Shown here: positions 18,917 through 27,687 of the stretch, piece by piece
How the letters are laid out: each line of letters begins with the position of its first letter
How positions within the stretch are numbered: the first letter of the stretch is position 1
NCBI RefSeq assembly: GCF_000725625.1
Contig: NZ_JOHS01000006.1
Coordinates: 124,001 to 188,000, forward strand
Direction: 5' to 3'
Length of the DNA: 64,000 nt
Origin: Streptomyces sp. NRRL F-6676
Lineage (GTDB): Bacteria; Actinomycetota; Actinomycetes; Streptomycetales; Streptomycetaceae
Position numbers and translations under genes: made by a program
The notes under the pieces: generated by a model
What the model was told of the DNA's origin: nothing
Database searches by the model: none
Seen by the model: only the letters and a program-made list of their open reading frames with translations

Positions 18917-20452
18917 CTAGTCGAAGCGCGCCGCCAGCAGCACCACGTCCTCCGCGCCGCCCGCCGCGTCCAGACCGTCCGGCAGCACCGTGCGCAGCAC
19001 GTGGTCCGCGACGGCCCCCGCGTCGGCGCGCATCCCGCGCGGCACACTCGCGGCCGCCGCGTGCAGCCGGGCGAAGGCGCGGTCCATGGGGTCGCCGGTG
19101 CGCTGAAGCAGCCCGTCGGTGTACAGCAGAACCGTCTCTCCGGGCTCGGCCGTCAGTTCGACGCTCGGCGCCTCCCAGCACGCCAGCATGTTCAGCGGCG
19201 CCGACAGGGAGGTCTCGACGTACTCCGTGCGCCGCTCGCCGACGAGCAGCGGGGGGCTGTGCCCGGCCCCCGCCAGGGTGACCCGGCGCAGCGCGGGCTC
19301 GCAGTAGGCGAACAGCGCGGTGGCCGAGCGGGCCGGCTCGGTCAGCCGCAGCAGCAGCTCCAGATCGGACAGGACGGCGACCGGGTCCTCGCCCTCCATC
19401 ACGGCGTACGCCCGCATGCCGGCCCGCAGCCGGCCCATGGCCGCGACCGCGCTCGGCCCCGAGCCGGTGACGGAGCCGACCGCGAGGCCGAGCGCCGCGT
19501 CCGGCAGCGGCAGCGCGTCGAACCAGTCGCCGCCGCCGCGCGGCCCGGTGCGGCGGCGGACGGCGAGCTGGACGCCCGGGATGCGGGGGAGCCGGGAGGG
19601 CAGCAGCTCCTCGGCGAGCGTCGCCATGCACGTACGCGTGCGTTCGGTCTCGACGAGCCGCGCGAGGTGCTCGGCGGCGCAGCGGACGTACAGCCCGGCG
19701 AGGTGGCGCATGCGGGCGGTCGGCTCGGCGGGCTCGTCGTAGAGCCAGACGGCGGCGCCGAGGCGGCCCGCGGCCTCGCCGGCCAGCGGCAGGGCGTAGC
19801 TGGCGGCGTAGCCGAGGCGGGCGGCCACCTCGCGGTGGCGGGGGTCGAGCCCGTCCTCGGCGAACAGGTCGGGCTGGGCGATCTCGCCCTCGCCGCCCGG
19901 CAGCTCGTCCAGGATCTTCCCGTACGCCATGGCGCTGCGCGGCACGGTCTCGATGTGGCCGAGGTCCCCGCGGCCGAGACCGAGGCCGAGGGTGGTGTCC
20001 GGGCCCAGGCCGTCGCGCGGCTCCAGGACGACCAGGCCGCGGCGGGCGCCGACGAGTGCGGACCCGGCGCGCAGCAGCTCCTCCAGGGCGGTGGCGAGCG
20101 AGTCGGTGCGGACCAGGCGTTCGGTGAGTTCGTGCAGGGTGGTGAGGTCGGAGACCCAGCCGGCGAGCCGGTCCTGGAGGAGGATGCCCGGACCGGTGGT
20201 GTGGGAGGTGGCCGAAGAGGTACCCGTGGTGTTCGGCGTGGGGCCCGTGGGCGGGGCGGCCGGCGCGACAGTGTGAGCGGGAGCGGGAACCGTGGAGTCG
20301 ATTCCGGCCACTTTCGGGAGGTGAGGGGCGGTCATGGTGTCCGGCTTTCCGACCGGTGCGTACTGCACGAAAGCATCGCAAACCCCCATGTCATTCTGCG
20401 TCGCCGGCAGTGTCTCCACATGTACACGCACTCGTAAGGGGATGTCCAGCAT
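18917..20452 (-). CDS. SpoIIE/PP2C-type phosphatase with N-terminal GAF-like domain
   Basis: A 511-residue protein from ATG 20452 (MLDIPLRVRVHVETLP); a shorter start at ATG 20334 is possible. A Pro/Thr-rich stretch is followed by a GAF-like domain (~80-240, DLTTLHELTERLV) and a SpoIIE-type PP2C domain with GGDWFDALPLPD, YTDGLLQ and a terminal AEDVVLLAARFD. In the usual GDVxGHG element this protein reads GSVTGSG, so a metal-binding Asp and the His are replaced by Ser; activity may be weak or lost. Family members dephosphorylate anti-anti-sigma factors. A 588-bp leader region precedes it. Confidence 0.85.
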   Translation of the reverse strand: MLDIPLRVRVHVETLPATQNDMGVCDAFVQYAPVGKPDTMTAPHLPKVAGIDSTVPAPAHTVAPAAPPTGPTPNTTGTSSATSHTTGPGILLQDRLAGWVSDLTTLHELTERLVRTDSLATALEELLRAGSALVGARRGLVVLEPRDGLGPDTTLGLGLGRGDLGHIETVPRSAMAYGKILDELPGGEGEIAQPDLFAEDGLDPRHREVAARLGYAASYALPLAGEAAGRLGAAVWLYDEPAEPTARMRHLAGLYVRCAAEHLARLVETERTRTCMATLAEELLPSRLPRIPGVQLAVRRRTGPRGGGDWFDALPLPDAALGLAVGSVTGSGPSAVAAMGRLRAGMRAYAVMEGEDPVAVLSDLELLLRLTEPARSATALFAYCEPALRRVTLAGAGHSPPLLVGERRTEYVETSLSAPLNMLACWEAPSVELTAEPGETVLLYTDGLLQRTGDPMDRAFARLHAAAASVPRGMRADAGAVADHVLRTVLPDGLDAAGGAEDVVLLAARFD

Positions 20453-20889
20453 TGTCCTGCTGGGATTCCTGGTGTCCGTGGGGCTGGCGTGGCGACTGGC
20501 CTCGGCATTGTCCAAGCGATCCGCGGAGTCGCTTGCGGGAAGACGAAGTTGGCTTGAAACTGACTCGGGTAACGGCGTATTGCGGTCGACTGGCCTCGTT
20601 CGACGGAGCGTCACAGCGGTCGGGGTGGGTACGTACTCGGTGAGGCCCAGGGAGCGGCGAAGAGCCGCCCGGAACCTGGCGGCCGAACCGGGCGTCCTAT
20701 CCACCGACGACCGAGCCCCATCCTCCCGTGGCGGAGGCGGCGAGCAACAGCGCGACGGCAATTCGCCAGGCGTCGCCACCCCCACGTCATGCCCGTGCTT
20801 TTGACAGACGCAGTATGGACACTGCGGCCCTCGCGGATGCGTGCACATGATCCGCGGACCGGCCCGAGCTCGGCCCCCAGCGGGTTCTT

Positions 20890-20924
20890 CCTGTTCGTGA
20901 CAGGGGCTTCCTGTTCCTGACAGG
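20890..20924. promoter_or_regulatory. Two tandem dyad operators, 20-bp phasing
   Basis: CCTGTTCGTGACAGG (20890-20904) and CCTGTTCCTGACAGG (20910-20924) are inverted repeats whose start points are exactly 20 bp apart, close to two helical turns. They lie about 120 bp upstream of the Prim-Pol gene at 21041. Spacing and symmetry suggest cooperative binding of a dimeric regulator; the protein is unknown. Confidence 0.55.
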
Positions 20925-20964
20925 GGCGTGAGGCACCAGCAGGTACGCACAGCGCAGTGATCGA

Positions 20965-20988
20965 CACATGCGGTGCTCTCCGCATGTG
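20965..20988. repeat. Inverted repeat (9-bp stem)
   Basis: CACATGCGG and CCGCATGTG are separated by 6 nt, 52 bp upstream of the ATG at 21041. It could be an operator or a leader stem-loop. Confidence 0.45.
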
Positions 20989-21040
20989 GTGAATGCAGCC
21001 CTCGGTGTTGCCGGCGTGCAACGGAAAGGAACGAGCGCTC

Positions 21041-21706
21041 ATGCGCGGGATTCCCGGAAGGCTACGCAGGTTCCTGTCCCGGCGGAACGACGGGGAGCCT
21101 GAGGTGTTCGGCGCGGCCCTGACCTTCGCCACGCAGTGGCAGTGGCCCGTTCTCCCGGGTGTGGCACCGGACCCCCAGGGGCGCGCCCGCTGCGGGTGCC
21201 CCGACCCGGAGTGCACGGTGCCGGGCGCGCACCCGTTCGACCCGGGGCTGCTCGCGGCCACCACCGATCCGCGCATGGTGCGCTGGTGGTGGACCAACCG
21301 GCCGACGGCGCCGATCGTGCTCGCCACCGGGGGCCGCGCGCCCTGCGCGGTGAGCCTGCCCGCCCCCGCGGCGGCCCGTGCCCTGGCCGTGCTGGACCGC
21401 GAGGGCATCCGGGTCGGCCCGGTCGTCGCCGCGCCGCACCGCTGGGCGATCCTCGTCGCCCCGTACTCCCTGGAGCAGCTCGGCGAGCTGCTCCACGCCC
21501 AGGACTTCGTCCCCGGCTCGCTCCGCTTCCACGGCGAGGGCGGCTACCTCGCGCTGCCGCCCTCCGCGACCGGGCACGGGCAGGTCCGCTGGGAGCGCGC
21601 GCCGCTGCCCGGTTCGGCCGCGCCCTGGGTGCCGGACGTGGAGGCCGTGGTGGACGCCACGGTCGAGGCCCTCACTCGTACGGGTGTGAGCGCGCCCGAG
21701 TTCTAG
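21041..21706 (+). CDS. Bifunctional primase/polymerase (Prim-Pol) domain protein
   Basis: A 221-residue protein from ATG 21041. The N-terminal Prim-Pol-like domain has the typical opening FGAALTFATQWQWPVLPGVAP, a Cys cluster (RCGCPDPECTVPGAHPFDP), and WWWTNRPTAPIVLATG. In Streptomyces these short stand-alone proteins lack a helicase part, and the acidic catalytic residues are not obvious, so a polymerase activity is doubtful. Two dyad repeats lie upstream. A second related protein is at 27688. Confidence 0.75.
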   Translation: MRGIPGRLRRFLSRRNDGEPEVFGAALTFATQWQWPVLPGVAPDPQGRARCGCPDPECTVPGAHPFDPGLLAATTDPRMVRWWWTNRPTAPIVLATGGRAPCAVSLPAPAAARALAVLDREGIRVGPVVAAPHRWAILVAPYSLEQLGELLHAQDFVPGSLRFHGEGGYLALPPSATGHGQVRWERAPLPGSAAPWVPDVEAVVDATVEALTRTGVSAPEF

Positions 21707-21762
21707 GGGTGTCGGGCGCGCGGCGGGCCGGAGGGCCCCGCGCGCTCGTTATGTTCGCCCCC

Positions 21763-22638
21763 ATGAAGCGCACTTCCGGGGGACACGGAACGCGTCGGTC
21801 CGGGGGACGGGAACGGCAGCGGGAACGGGAACGGGCGGCGGTGGAGCCGCGCGGTGCCGACGGCGTCCGTGACGATGCCGGAGGTCTCAGTGGTGCCGAC
21901 GGCGTCCGTGACGATGTCGGCGGCCTCCGCAGTGGTGCCGACGGTCTCGCCGGCGGTGCCGACGGTCTCTCTGGTCGTGCCGACGGTCTCGCCGGCGGTG
22001 CCGACGGTCTCTCTGGTCGTGCCGACGGCCTCGCCGGCCGTGCCGGCGGCCTTCGTGGCCGGCACGGTGCCGAGCGGGCCCCCGGGCTCGATCCGCGGGT
22101 ACGGCTGGCCGCGCTGGTGGTGGCGATGGTGGCGGCGGTGCTGCTGCCGCTGGCCGTGGCCGCGGCCGGGCCCGTCGGCGACGGCGCCCGGGAGACGGCC
22201 GACCGGGCCGCCGCCCCGCACCGGGACGCCAAGGAACCGGCGCCCTCGACCTCCCGCTCGCCGCATCTGCTGGGGCTCGGACTCGCCACCGCCACCCGCT
22301 GCGGCCCCTCGCTCACTTCGCCCGACGGCGTCGAGGCGCAGACCTGCGTGCTCACACAGGGCGCCGAGACCTGGGCGCGCACCTACTACCGCAACACGAC
22401 CGGTCACGCGCTGACCAGCGCGCTGAGCCTGCTGAAGCCGGGCGGGGGCGCGGTGCGCATCGACTGCGCGATCGGCGCGGAGGACGAGCCGGGCACCTGC
22501 GAGACCCCCCGGCAGCGCACGGACGGCGAGCCCGGCGGGTACGAGGCGGTCGCGGAGTTCGCCCGCGAGGCGGAGGACGCGGCGGCCGACGGCGCGGCGC
22601 TGCTGCTGCGCGCGGGGAGCGGCTCCGCACGGTCCTGA
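21763..22638 (+). CDS. Membrane-anchored hypothetical protein with heptapeptide repeats
   Basis: About 291 residues; ATG 21763 and ATG 21751 are both possible. The cytoplasmic N-terminus is basic, then comes a Gly/Ala/Asp repeat (ADGLAGG / ADGLSGR, residues ~59-100). One membrane helix follows near residue 115 (LAALVVAMVAAVLLPLAVAAAG). The extracellular domain (~150-280) has two Cys pairs (TATRCGPSLTSPDGVEAQTC and RIDCAIGAEDEPGTC) and looks folded. No known family. Another open frame over the repeat (21854-22414) does not contain the Cys domain and is rejected. Confidence 0.65.
   Translation: MKRTSGGHGTRRSGGRERQRERERAAVEPRGADGVRDDAGGLSGADGVRDDVGGLRSGADGLAGGADGLSGRADGLAGGADGLSGRADGLAGRAGGLRGRHGAERAPGLDPRVRLAALVVAMVAAVLLPLAVAAAGPVGDGARETADRAAAPHRDAKEPAPSTSRSPHLLGLGLATATRCGPSLTSPDGVEAQTCVLTQGAETWARTYYRNTTGHALTSALSLLKPGGGAVRIDCAIGAEDEPGTCETPRQRTDGEPGGYEAVAEFAREAEDAAADGAALLLRAGSGSARS
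21937..22062 (+). repeat. Six 21-bp tandem repeats inside a coding region
   Basis: Six units alternate between GCCGACGGTCTCGCCGGCGG(T) and GCCGACGGTCTCTCTGGTCG(T). Being a multiple of 3 they encode alternating ADGLAGG and ADGLSGR heptads. Copy number is likely variable between strains. Confidence 0.8.
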
Positions 22639-22998
22639 GGGCCTGCCCGGTGCTGAGGCCCCACGGTCCTGAAGCCTGTGCCATGCCGTACGGCCCGCCG
22701 GGGCAACGGCGGGACGGATTACGGGAGTTGGCGGAGGGGGCGGTTCCGGGGCGGTTCACCGGACGCATGGAAAGACCCGGTTGCTGGCGACGGGGGATGC
22801 ACCAGCAACCGGGCTATTGGAACGGTAACAAGAGATCGCCCGTTCGCAAATTCGATCTCGCCTATTCGGACACGGATGTGCTTGTCGGAAGCGGCAGTTG
22901 TGACGCGAGTCACCTGGTGGGGCGGAGGGGGAGGGGGAACCCGGTGCCCGCGGTCCCCCCTCTCCAGGTCCCCCCGCCCCGTGCCGCCGCCGTTCCGT
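22639..22998. other. Convergent intergenic region
   Basis: 360 bp between two convergent genes. It holds the hairpin at 22776-22813 and an AT-richer segment (22820-22900). No gene is seen. Confidence 0.5.
22776..22813. terminator. Hairpin between convergent genes
   Basis: A perfect 12-bp stem CCCGGTTGCTGG / CCAGCAACCGGG with a 14-nt loop. It probably terminates transcription from one or both sides. Confidence 0.55.
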
Positions 22999-23979
22999 TC
23001 AGCTCAGGGTGACCTGGCGGTTCGTCAGGCCGCCGCGGGCCCGGCGCTCCTCGGGGGTGAGCGGGTCCGTCGACGCGAGCGCTTCCGCGAGGTGCTCGGC
23101 GAACTCCGTGGCCGGTTTCTCCAGGTCCTGTGCCGTCATCTCGCTCGGCAGGTCCCACACCGGGACCACCAGGCCGTGCGCCCGGAACGAGCCCACCAAC
23201 CGGGTGCCCTCGCCCAGCGCGGACCGCCCGGCGGCGTGCAGCCGCGCGAGCGCGTCCAGGAGCCGCTCCTCCGGGTGCGGCATGACCCACCGCAGATGGT
23301 TCTTCTCCGGCGTACGGCACCAGTAGGCGGCGTCCACGCCCTCCAGCCGTACGGTGGGGATGGCCGCGGCGTTGGCCCGCTCCAGGGACGCGGTCACCTC
23401 GGGGGAGGCGTTCTCCGCGTCCGGGACCCAGAACTCGAAGCCGGTGTGCACCACCGGCGCGAACGCGGCGTCCGCGTCCAGCAGGTCCTGTAGCCGGGGG
23501 CCGTCGGCCGGGGCGCGCCGGCTCTGCACCGAGGTGCCGGGCTCCGCCGTCAGCGCGCGGCTCAGCGTGTCGGCGAGGTCGCGGCTGATGTCGCCGGACG
23601 CCGTGTCGTTCTGGAGGCCGAGCAGGACCGAACCGTCGTCCCGGCGCAGCGCGGGCCAGGCCATCGGCAGCACGGTGGCGAGGGTGACCGAGGGGACGCC
23701 CTCGGGCAGGCCCTCCTTCAGCGTCAGCTCGGCCGTGGCCGCGGGGACCAGCTCGCGCAGCGCGACCCAGTCGCCCTCGCCGGCCAGTCCTTCGAACGGG
23801 CGTTGCACCAGCTCCGTCGCCGCGTGCGACGCGGCCCGGCCGTGGCAGGCCTTGTAGCGGCGGCCGCTGCCGCAGGGGCAGGGCTCCCGGGCGCCGACGA
23901 CCGGAATGTCCGCCCCGGCGTTCACCCCGCCACCGGTCCGGGGCCTGTTGGCCTTGGTCTGGGGTCGCTTCTTGGCCAT
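22999..23979 (-). CDS. SEC-C motif protein (DUF5926-like)
   Basis: A 326-residue protein from ATG 23979 (MAKKRPQTKANRP). A zinc-binding SEC-C motif is near the N-terminus (REPCPCGSGRRYKACHG, residues 32-48), preceded by a basic segment. The remaining ~270 residues match a conserved actinobacterial domain with no known function; PHPEERLLDALARLHAAG and VPVWDLPSEMTA are prominent. No signal peptide or membrane helix is seen. It stands alone between convergent and divergent neighbours. Confidence 0.8.
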   Translation of the reverse strand: MAKKRPQTKANRPRTGGGVNAGADIPVVGAREPCPCGSGRRYKACHGRAASHAATELVQRPFEGLAGEGDWVALRELVPAATAELTLKEGLPEGVPSVTLATVLPMAWPALRRDDGSVLLGLQNDTASGDISRDLADTLSRALTAEPGTSVQSRRAPADGPRLQDLLDADAAFAPVVHTGFEFWVPDAENASPEVTASLERANAAAIPTVRLEGVDAAYWCRTPEKNHLRWVMPHPEERLLDALARLHAAGRSALGEGTRLVGSFRAHGLVVPVWDLPSEMTAQDLEKPATEFAEHLAEALASTDPLTPEERRARGGLTNRQVTLS

Positions 23980-24054
23980 CGTCGGTGTCTCCCGGTCACG
24001 GCTCGTCTCGTACGGGCGCGAGCCTATCCGCTCGTACGGACGGCGACGGGAACC

Positions 24055-24063
24055 TGTGGACAA
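24055..24063 (-). promoter_or_regulatory. Solitary DnaA box
   Basis: TTGTCCACA on the minus strand, a perfect match to the Streptomyces consensus. It may be chance. Confidence 0.35.
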
Positions 24064-24079
24064 CGGGGGAAGCCGTGGG

Positions 24080-24586
24080 CTACGACGCCCGTGAGACCGG
24101 CGGTGCCGTGACCCGTGCGGCGAAGTCCTCCCGCCGGCGCGCGGCCTCGGCGTCGTCATGCACGACGACCCAGACGGTGACCTCGCCGTGCACCCCGTCC
24201 CGTACGCCCCAGTCCTCCGCCAGCGCCGTGATGATGTTCAGACCGCGGCCGCCACGCGCGGTGACCGACGGTGTGGCGGGAACCGGACGGGTCGGACCGC
24301 CGCCGTCCGTCACCTCGACCGTGAGCCGCCCCGAGGGGTCGACGCGCCACGCGGCCCGCACGTCACCGTCCCCGGCGAGGGCGTCGCCGAGGGGCCTGCC
24401 GTGCCGGCAGGCGTTGCTGAGAAGTTCGGAAAGGATCAGTACGGCGTCGTCGATGACCGCTTCCGGCACACCGCCGCCGCGCAACTGCGTCCGCATCCGG
24501 TGCCTTGCCTGCCCCACGCCCGCAGGGCCATGGGGTACGGCCATGCTCGACGACGCGGGCACCTCCTGTGCCACCACCAACGCCAC
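24080..24586 (-). CDS. RsbW-like ATP-binding protein
   Basis: A 168-residue GHKL protein. GTG 24586 is chosen because AGGAGG lies 8 bp upstream; an ATG further in is also possible. Motifs: LSELLSNACRHG (N-box), VTDGGGPTRP (G1) and GGRGLNIITALAEDWG (G2). It is likely an anti-sigma-factor-type kinase. It is separated from the SEC-C gene downstream by 100 bp; a solitary DnaA box (24055-24063) lies in that gap. Confidence 0.82.
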   Translation of the reverse strand: MALVVAQEVPASSSMAVPHGPAGVGQARHRMRTQLRGGGVPEAVIDDAVLILSELLSNACRHGRPLGDALAGDGDVRAAWRVDPSGRLTVEVTDGGGPTRPVPATPSVTARGGRGLNIITALAEDWGVRDGVHGEVTVWVVVHDDAEAARRREDFAARVTAPPVSRAS

Positions 24587-24765
24587 CCCCGAGACCTCCT
24601 TCGCCCCACGCCACGGAGTGGATGCCCCACCGCAACCGGCCGGAAACCGACCGGCCCACGTGCGACGGGTCACTCTTCGTGGCCGCACACGGACCGAACG
24701 CGCCGGTGCACACCCCGTGAGAAACCGGGGCGCTCGCCACCAAAAACGACAGGACGCGGCCGGAG

Positions 24766-24805
24766 GGGCGTGATCGCCGAGCGGGCCCGCTCGGCGATCA
24801 CGCCC
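24766..24805 (-). terminator. 40-bp perfect palindrome, terminator of the glpQ-like gene
   Basis: Left half GGGCGTGATCGCCGAGCGGG is exactly complementary to the right half. It begins directly after the stop codon of the glycerophosphodiesterase gene. Confidence 0.75.
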
Positions 24806-25636
24806 TCAACGGCCCAGCAGCTCCCGTACGGCCCGTGGCCGGTTGGTGATGATCGCGTCGACGCCCAGATCGACGCAGCGGCCGACGTCCTCCGGCGTGT
24901 TCACCGTCCACACGTGCACCCGGTGCCCGGCCGCCTTCAGGCGCTGGACGTACGCGGGCTGATTGCGCACGATCCGGATCGAGGGCCCCGCGATGTGGAC
25001 CCCCTCGGGCAGCCGGCCGTCGCGCATCCGGGGCGTCACGAACTGCGTGAGGTACACCGTCGGCAGCGTCGGCGAGGCGGCCCGTACCCGGTGCAGGGAC
25101 CGGGCCGAGAAGCTCATCACCCGCACCGTGGACTCCTCGGGCGAGGCCGGCGCGTCCAGCCCGAACCGCTTCAGCAGGAGCAGCAGCCGCTCCTCGACCT
25201 GGCCGGCCCAGCGGGTCGGGTGCTTGGTCTCGACGGCGAGCTCCACCCGGCGCCCGGCGTCCGCGACCAGCTCGAGCAGCCGCTCCAGGGTGAGGACGGA
25301 GGTGTCACCCCGGTCCTCGGGCCGGTGCTCCCAGTCGGGCGCCTCGTCGGGGGGCTCGTCCTGGTGGTGCCAGGAGCCGAAGTCCAGGGCGGTGAGTTCG
25401 GCGAGCTCCAGCGCGGAGACGGCACCGCGCCCGTTGGACGTACGGTTGACGCGGCGGTCGTGGACGCAGACGAGGTGACCGTCGGCGGTCAGCCGCACAT
25501 CGCACTCGAGGGCGTCGGCGCCGTCCTCGATCGCCTTGCGGTAGGCCGCGAGCGTATGTTCGGGTGCCTCCTCGGAGGCTCCGCGGTGGGCGACGACCTG
25601 GATCGGCCGGGGCGGATGCTGTCGTGCGTGGGTCAC
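24806..25636 (-). CDS. Glycerophosphodiester phosphodiesterase
   Basis: A 276-residue GDPD-family enzyme that splits glycerophosphodiesters into glycerol-3-phosphate and an alcohol. The start is GTG 25636 (VTHARQHPPRPIQ). The domain motif VVAHRGASEEAPEHTLAAY includes the catalytic His/Arg, followed by ALECDVRLTADGHLVCVHD (metal ligands Glu and Asp and the second His). EVAVETK-type (ELAVETKHP) and the C-terminal VHVWTVNTPEDVGRCVDLGVDAIITNRP are classic. No signal peptide, so it is likely cytoplasmic. Confidence 0.92.
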   Translation of the reverse strand: MTHARQHPPRPIQVVAHRGASEEAPEHTLAAYRKAIEDGADALECDVRLTADGHLVCVHDRRVNRTSNGRGAVSALELAELTALDFGSWHHQDEPPDEAPDWEHRPEDRGDTSVLTLERLLELVADAGRRVELAVETKHPTRWAGQVEERLLLLLKRFGLDAPASPEESTVRVMSFSARSLHRVRAASPTLPTVYLTQFVTPRMRDGRLPEGVHIAGPSIRIVRNQPAYVQRLKAAGHRVHVWTVNTPEDVGRCVDLGVDAIITNRPRAVRELLGR

Positions 25637-25954
25637 CGCGTCATGGTGCCACCGGGACGGGGTACGTGTCGGACCGCGCACCGTATACGGACGGCGCGGG
25701 CCGGGCGTCCGTTCGGCCTCGTAGACCTGCGTAAGACCAATAGGTAAGTCCTACAGGTCCTATATGTATATATAAGGTTTGGTCGTGGGCAGGACCCACA
25801 GGGACCGCTTATGGTGCCCTGACGGTCCATGGGAAAAGCTGACGGCATACAAAAGCACATGCACAGCTGCATCGCGCCGGACCGTTCGGTGAGCGTGGGA
25901 CGGACGTGGCCGCGTGCGAACGAGAACAACAGCCGTGGATCGAGGAGAGAAGCT

Positions 25955-27427
25955 GTGAGCACCGAGAACGAGGGCACGTCGGTACCCCCGGCCCCGTCCG
26001 CACCTCCCGTGCCGGTGGACGCTCCCGCTGCCTCCGCATCGGGCACGCAGCCCGGCGGGGCACCTTCCGGCCACGGCTACGGGGAGCCGCCGCAGGCCCC
26101 CGGACAGCCGGCCCACGCCGGACCGGCCTACGGCGGCCACTCCCCCGTCGGCCCCGCCGACCCCACCGTCTCCGCGCAGACCGCCACCTCGTCCCCCGTG
26201 GACGCCGGCTGGCCGCCCCCGCCCCCCGGCACGCCGGGCTACGGCGGCGGTGACGGCCCGGGCGGCTGGAGCGCCCCCGGGCAGCAGCCGGCCCCGAAGC
26301 CGAAGTCCGGCCGCGGCGGTCTGGTCGCCGCGGTCCTGGTCGCCGCGCTGGTCGCGGGCGGCCTCGGCGGCGGGCTCGGCTACACGCTCGCCAAGGACAA
26401 CGACTCCTCCGGCTCCACCACCGTCTCCGCCTCCCAGAGCGGCGGCGACGTCAAGCGCGCCGCCGGCTCGGTGGCCGGGGTGGCGTCCCGCGCGCTGCCC
26501 AGCACGGTGACCATCGAGGCGGAGGGCAGCAACGGCGAGGGCGGCACGGGCACGGGCTTCGTCTTCGACAAGGAAGGCCACATCGTCACCAACAACCATG
26601 TGGTGGCCGACGCGGTCGACGGCGGCAAGCTCTCGGCCACGTTCCCCGACGGCAAGAAGTACGAGGCCGAGGTCGTCGGCCACGCGCAGGGCTACGACGT
26701 CGCCGTCATCAAGCTCAAGAACGCCCCGTCGGACCTCAAGCCGCTCCCGCTCGGCGACTCCGACAAGGTGGCCGTCGGCGACTCGACGATCGCGATCGGC
26801 GCGCCCTTCGGCCTGTCGAACACGGTGACGACGGGCATCATCAGCGCCAAGAACCGCCCGGTGGCCTCGAGCGACGGCCAGTCGGGCAGCAGCACCTCGT
26901 ACATGAGCGCGCTCCAGACGGACGCCTCGATCAATCCGGGCAACTCCGGTGGCCCGCTGCTGGACGCGCAGGGCTCGGTCATCGGCATCAACTCCGCGAT
27001 CCAGTCGTCGAGCAGCGGCGGCCTGGGCGGCGGCTCGGGCCAGTCGGGCTCGATCGGCCTGGGCTTCGCCATCCCGATCAACCAGGCGAAGTACGTCGCC
27101 CAGCAGCTGATCAAGACCGGCAAGCCGGTGTACCCGGTGATCGGCGCGTCGGTCTCCCTGGAGGACGGCTCGGGCGGCGCGAAGATCACGGACCAGGGCG
27201 CCAACGGCTCGGACGCGGTCACGGCGGGCGGCCCCGCGGACAAGGCCGGCCTCAAGTCCGGCGACGTCATCACCAAGCTCGACGACACGGTGATCGACAG
27301 CGGCCCGACCCTGATCGGCGCGATCTGGACCCACCGTCCCGGCGACAAGGTCGACGTGACCTACAAGCGCGACGGCAAGACCCACACGGTCGGACTCACC
27401 CTGGGCAAGCGCGTCGGCGACAGCTGA
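25955..27427 (+). CDS. HtrA/DegP-like serine protease with PDZ domain
   Basis: A 490-residue membrane-tethered quality-control protease. GTG 25955 is preceded by GAGGAG at 7 bp. A Pro/Gly-rich cytoplasmic part (~1-115) leads to one helix (GLVAAVLVAALVAGGLGGGL). The chymotrypsin-fold domain has the triad His in TNNHVVAD (~214), Asp in GYDVAVIKL (~248) and Ser in NPGNSGGPLLD (~330). A PDZ domain follows (~395-485, GPADKAGLKSGDVITKLDD). Topology and length match S1C proteases of actinobacteria. It stands alone. Confidence 0.93.
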   Translation: MSTENEGTSVPPAPSAPPVPVDAPAASASGTQPGGAPSGHGYGEPPQAPGQPAHAGPAYGGHSPVGPADPTVSAQTATSSPVDAGWPPPPPGTPGYGGGDGPGGWSAPGQQPAPKPKSGRGGLVAAVLVAALVAGGLGGGLGYTLAKDNDSSGSTTVSASQSGGDVKRAAGSVAGVASRALPSTVTIEAEGSNGEGGTGTGFVFDKEGHIVTNNHVVADAVDGGKLSATFPDGKKYEAEVVGHAQGYDVAVIKLKNAPSDLKPLPLGDSDKVAVGDSTIAIGAPFGLSNTVTTGIISAKNRPVASSDGQSGSSTSYMSALQTDASINPGNSGGPLLDAQGSVIGINSAIQSSSSGGLGGGSGQSGSIGLGFAIPINQAKYVAQQLIKTGKPVYPVIGASVSLEDGSGGAKITDQGANGSDAVTAGGPADKAGLKSGDVITKLDDTVIDSGPTLIGAIWTHRPGDKVDVTYKRDGKTHTVGLTLGKRVGDS

Positions 27428-27495
27428 CCGCCCCCACGCACCCCGCGGCGGGCCGGTAACCTGTACCCGCGCTGTCGCCCCCGCGACAACGCGGA

Positions 27496-27582
27496 GGAGG
27501 CGTGCCCGAGCGGCCGAAGGGAACGGTCTTGAAAACCGTCGTCGTGGCAACACGACCGTGGGTTCAAATCCCACCGCCTCCG
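27496..27582 (+). tRNA. tRNA-Ser (anticodon TGA)
   Basis: 87 nt. Acceptor stem GGAGGCG / CGCCTCC, anticodon loop CTTGAAA in the stem CGGT/ACCG, a long variable arm (CGTCGTGGCAACACGACC) and TΨC loop GGTTCAAATCCC. Class II shape fits Ser. CCA is not encoded. Confidence 0.95.
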
Positions 27583-27600
27583 CGCGCTGAGCAGTGAGAA

Positions 27601-27633
27601 GGGCCCCCGAACCGGTGTTCCGGTCGGGGGCCC
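27601..27633 (+). terminator. Terminator after tRNA-Ser
   Basis: GGGCCCCCGAACCGG pairs with CCGGTCGGGGGCCC around a short loop, 18 bp beyond the tRNA. Confidence 0.8.
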
Positions 27634-27687
27634 TTCGCGTGGGCTGCTGTGGGCCGGGCCCGGTCGGCCGTGTGGTGGCCGGGGGCG

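Larger units (their letters stand above)
20453..21040. other. 588-bp divergent intergenic region
   Basis: It lies between the divergent phosphatase and Prim-Pol genes. It contains two phased CCTGT...ACAGG dyads and a CACATGCGG stem-loop, listed separately. No convincing coding frame is seen; frames crossing it are extensions of shadow ORFs. Confidence 0.5.

Noticed and set aside
21854..22414. Alternative frame (VPTVSPAVPTVSLVVPT repeats)
   Set aside because: It reads the same repeat DNA in another frame and ends in a Trp/Arg-rich shadow; the frame ending at 22638 contains a plausible membrane helix and Cys domain.
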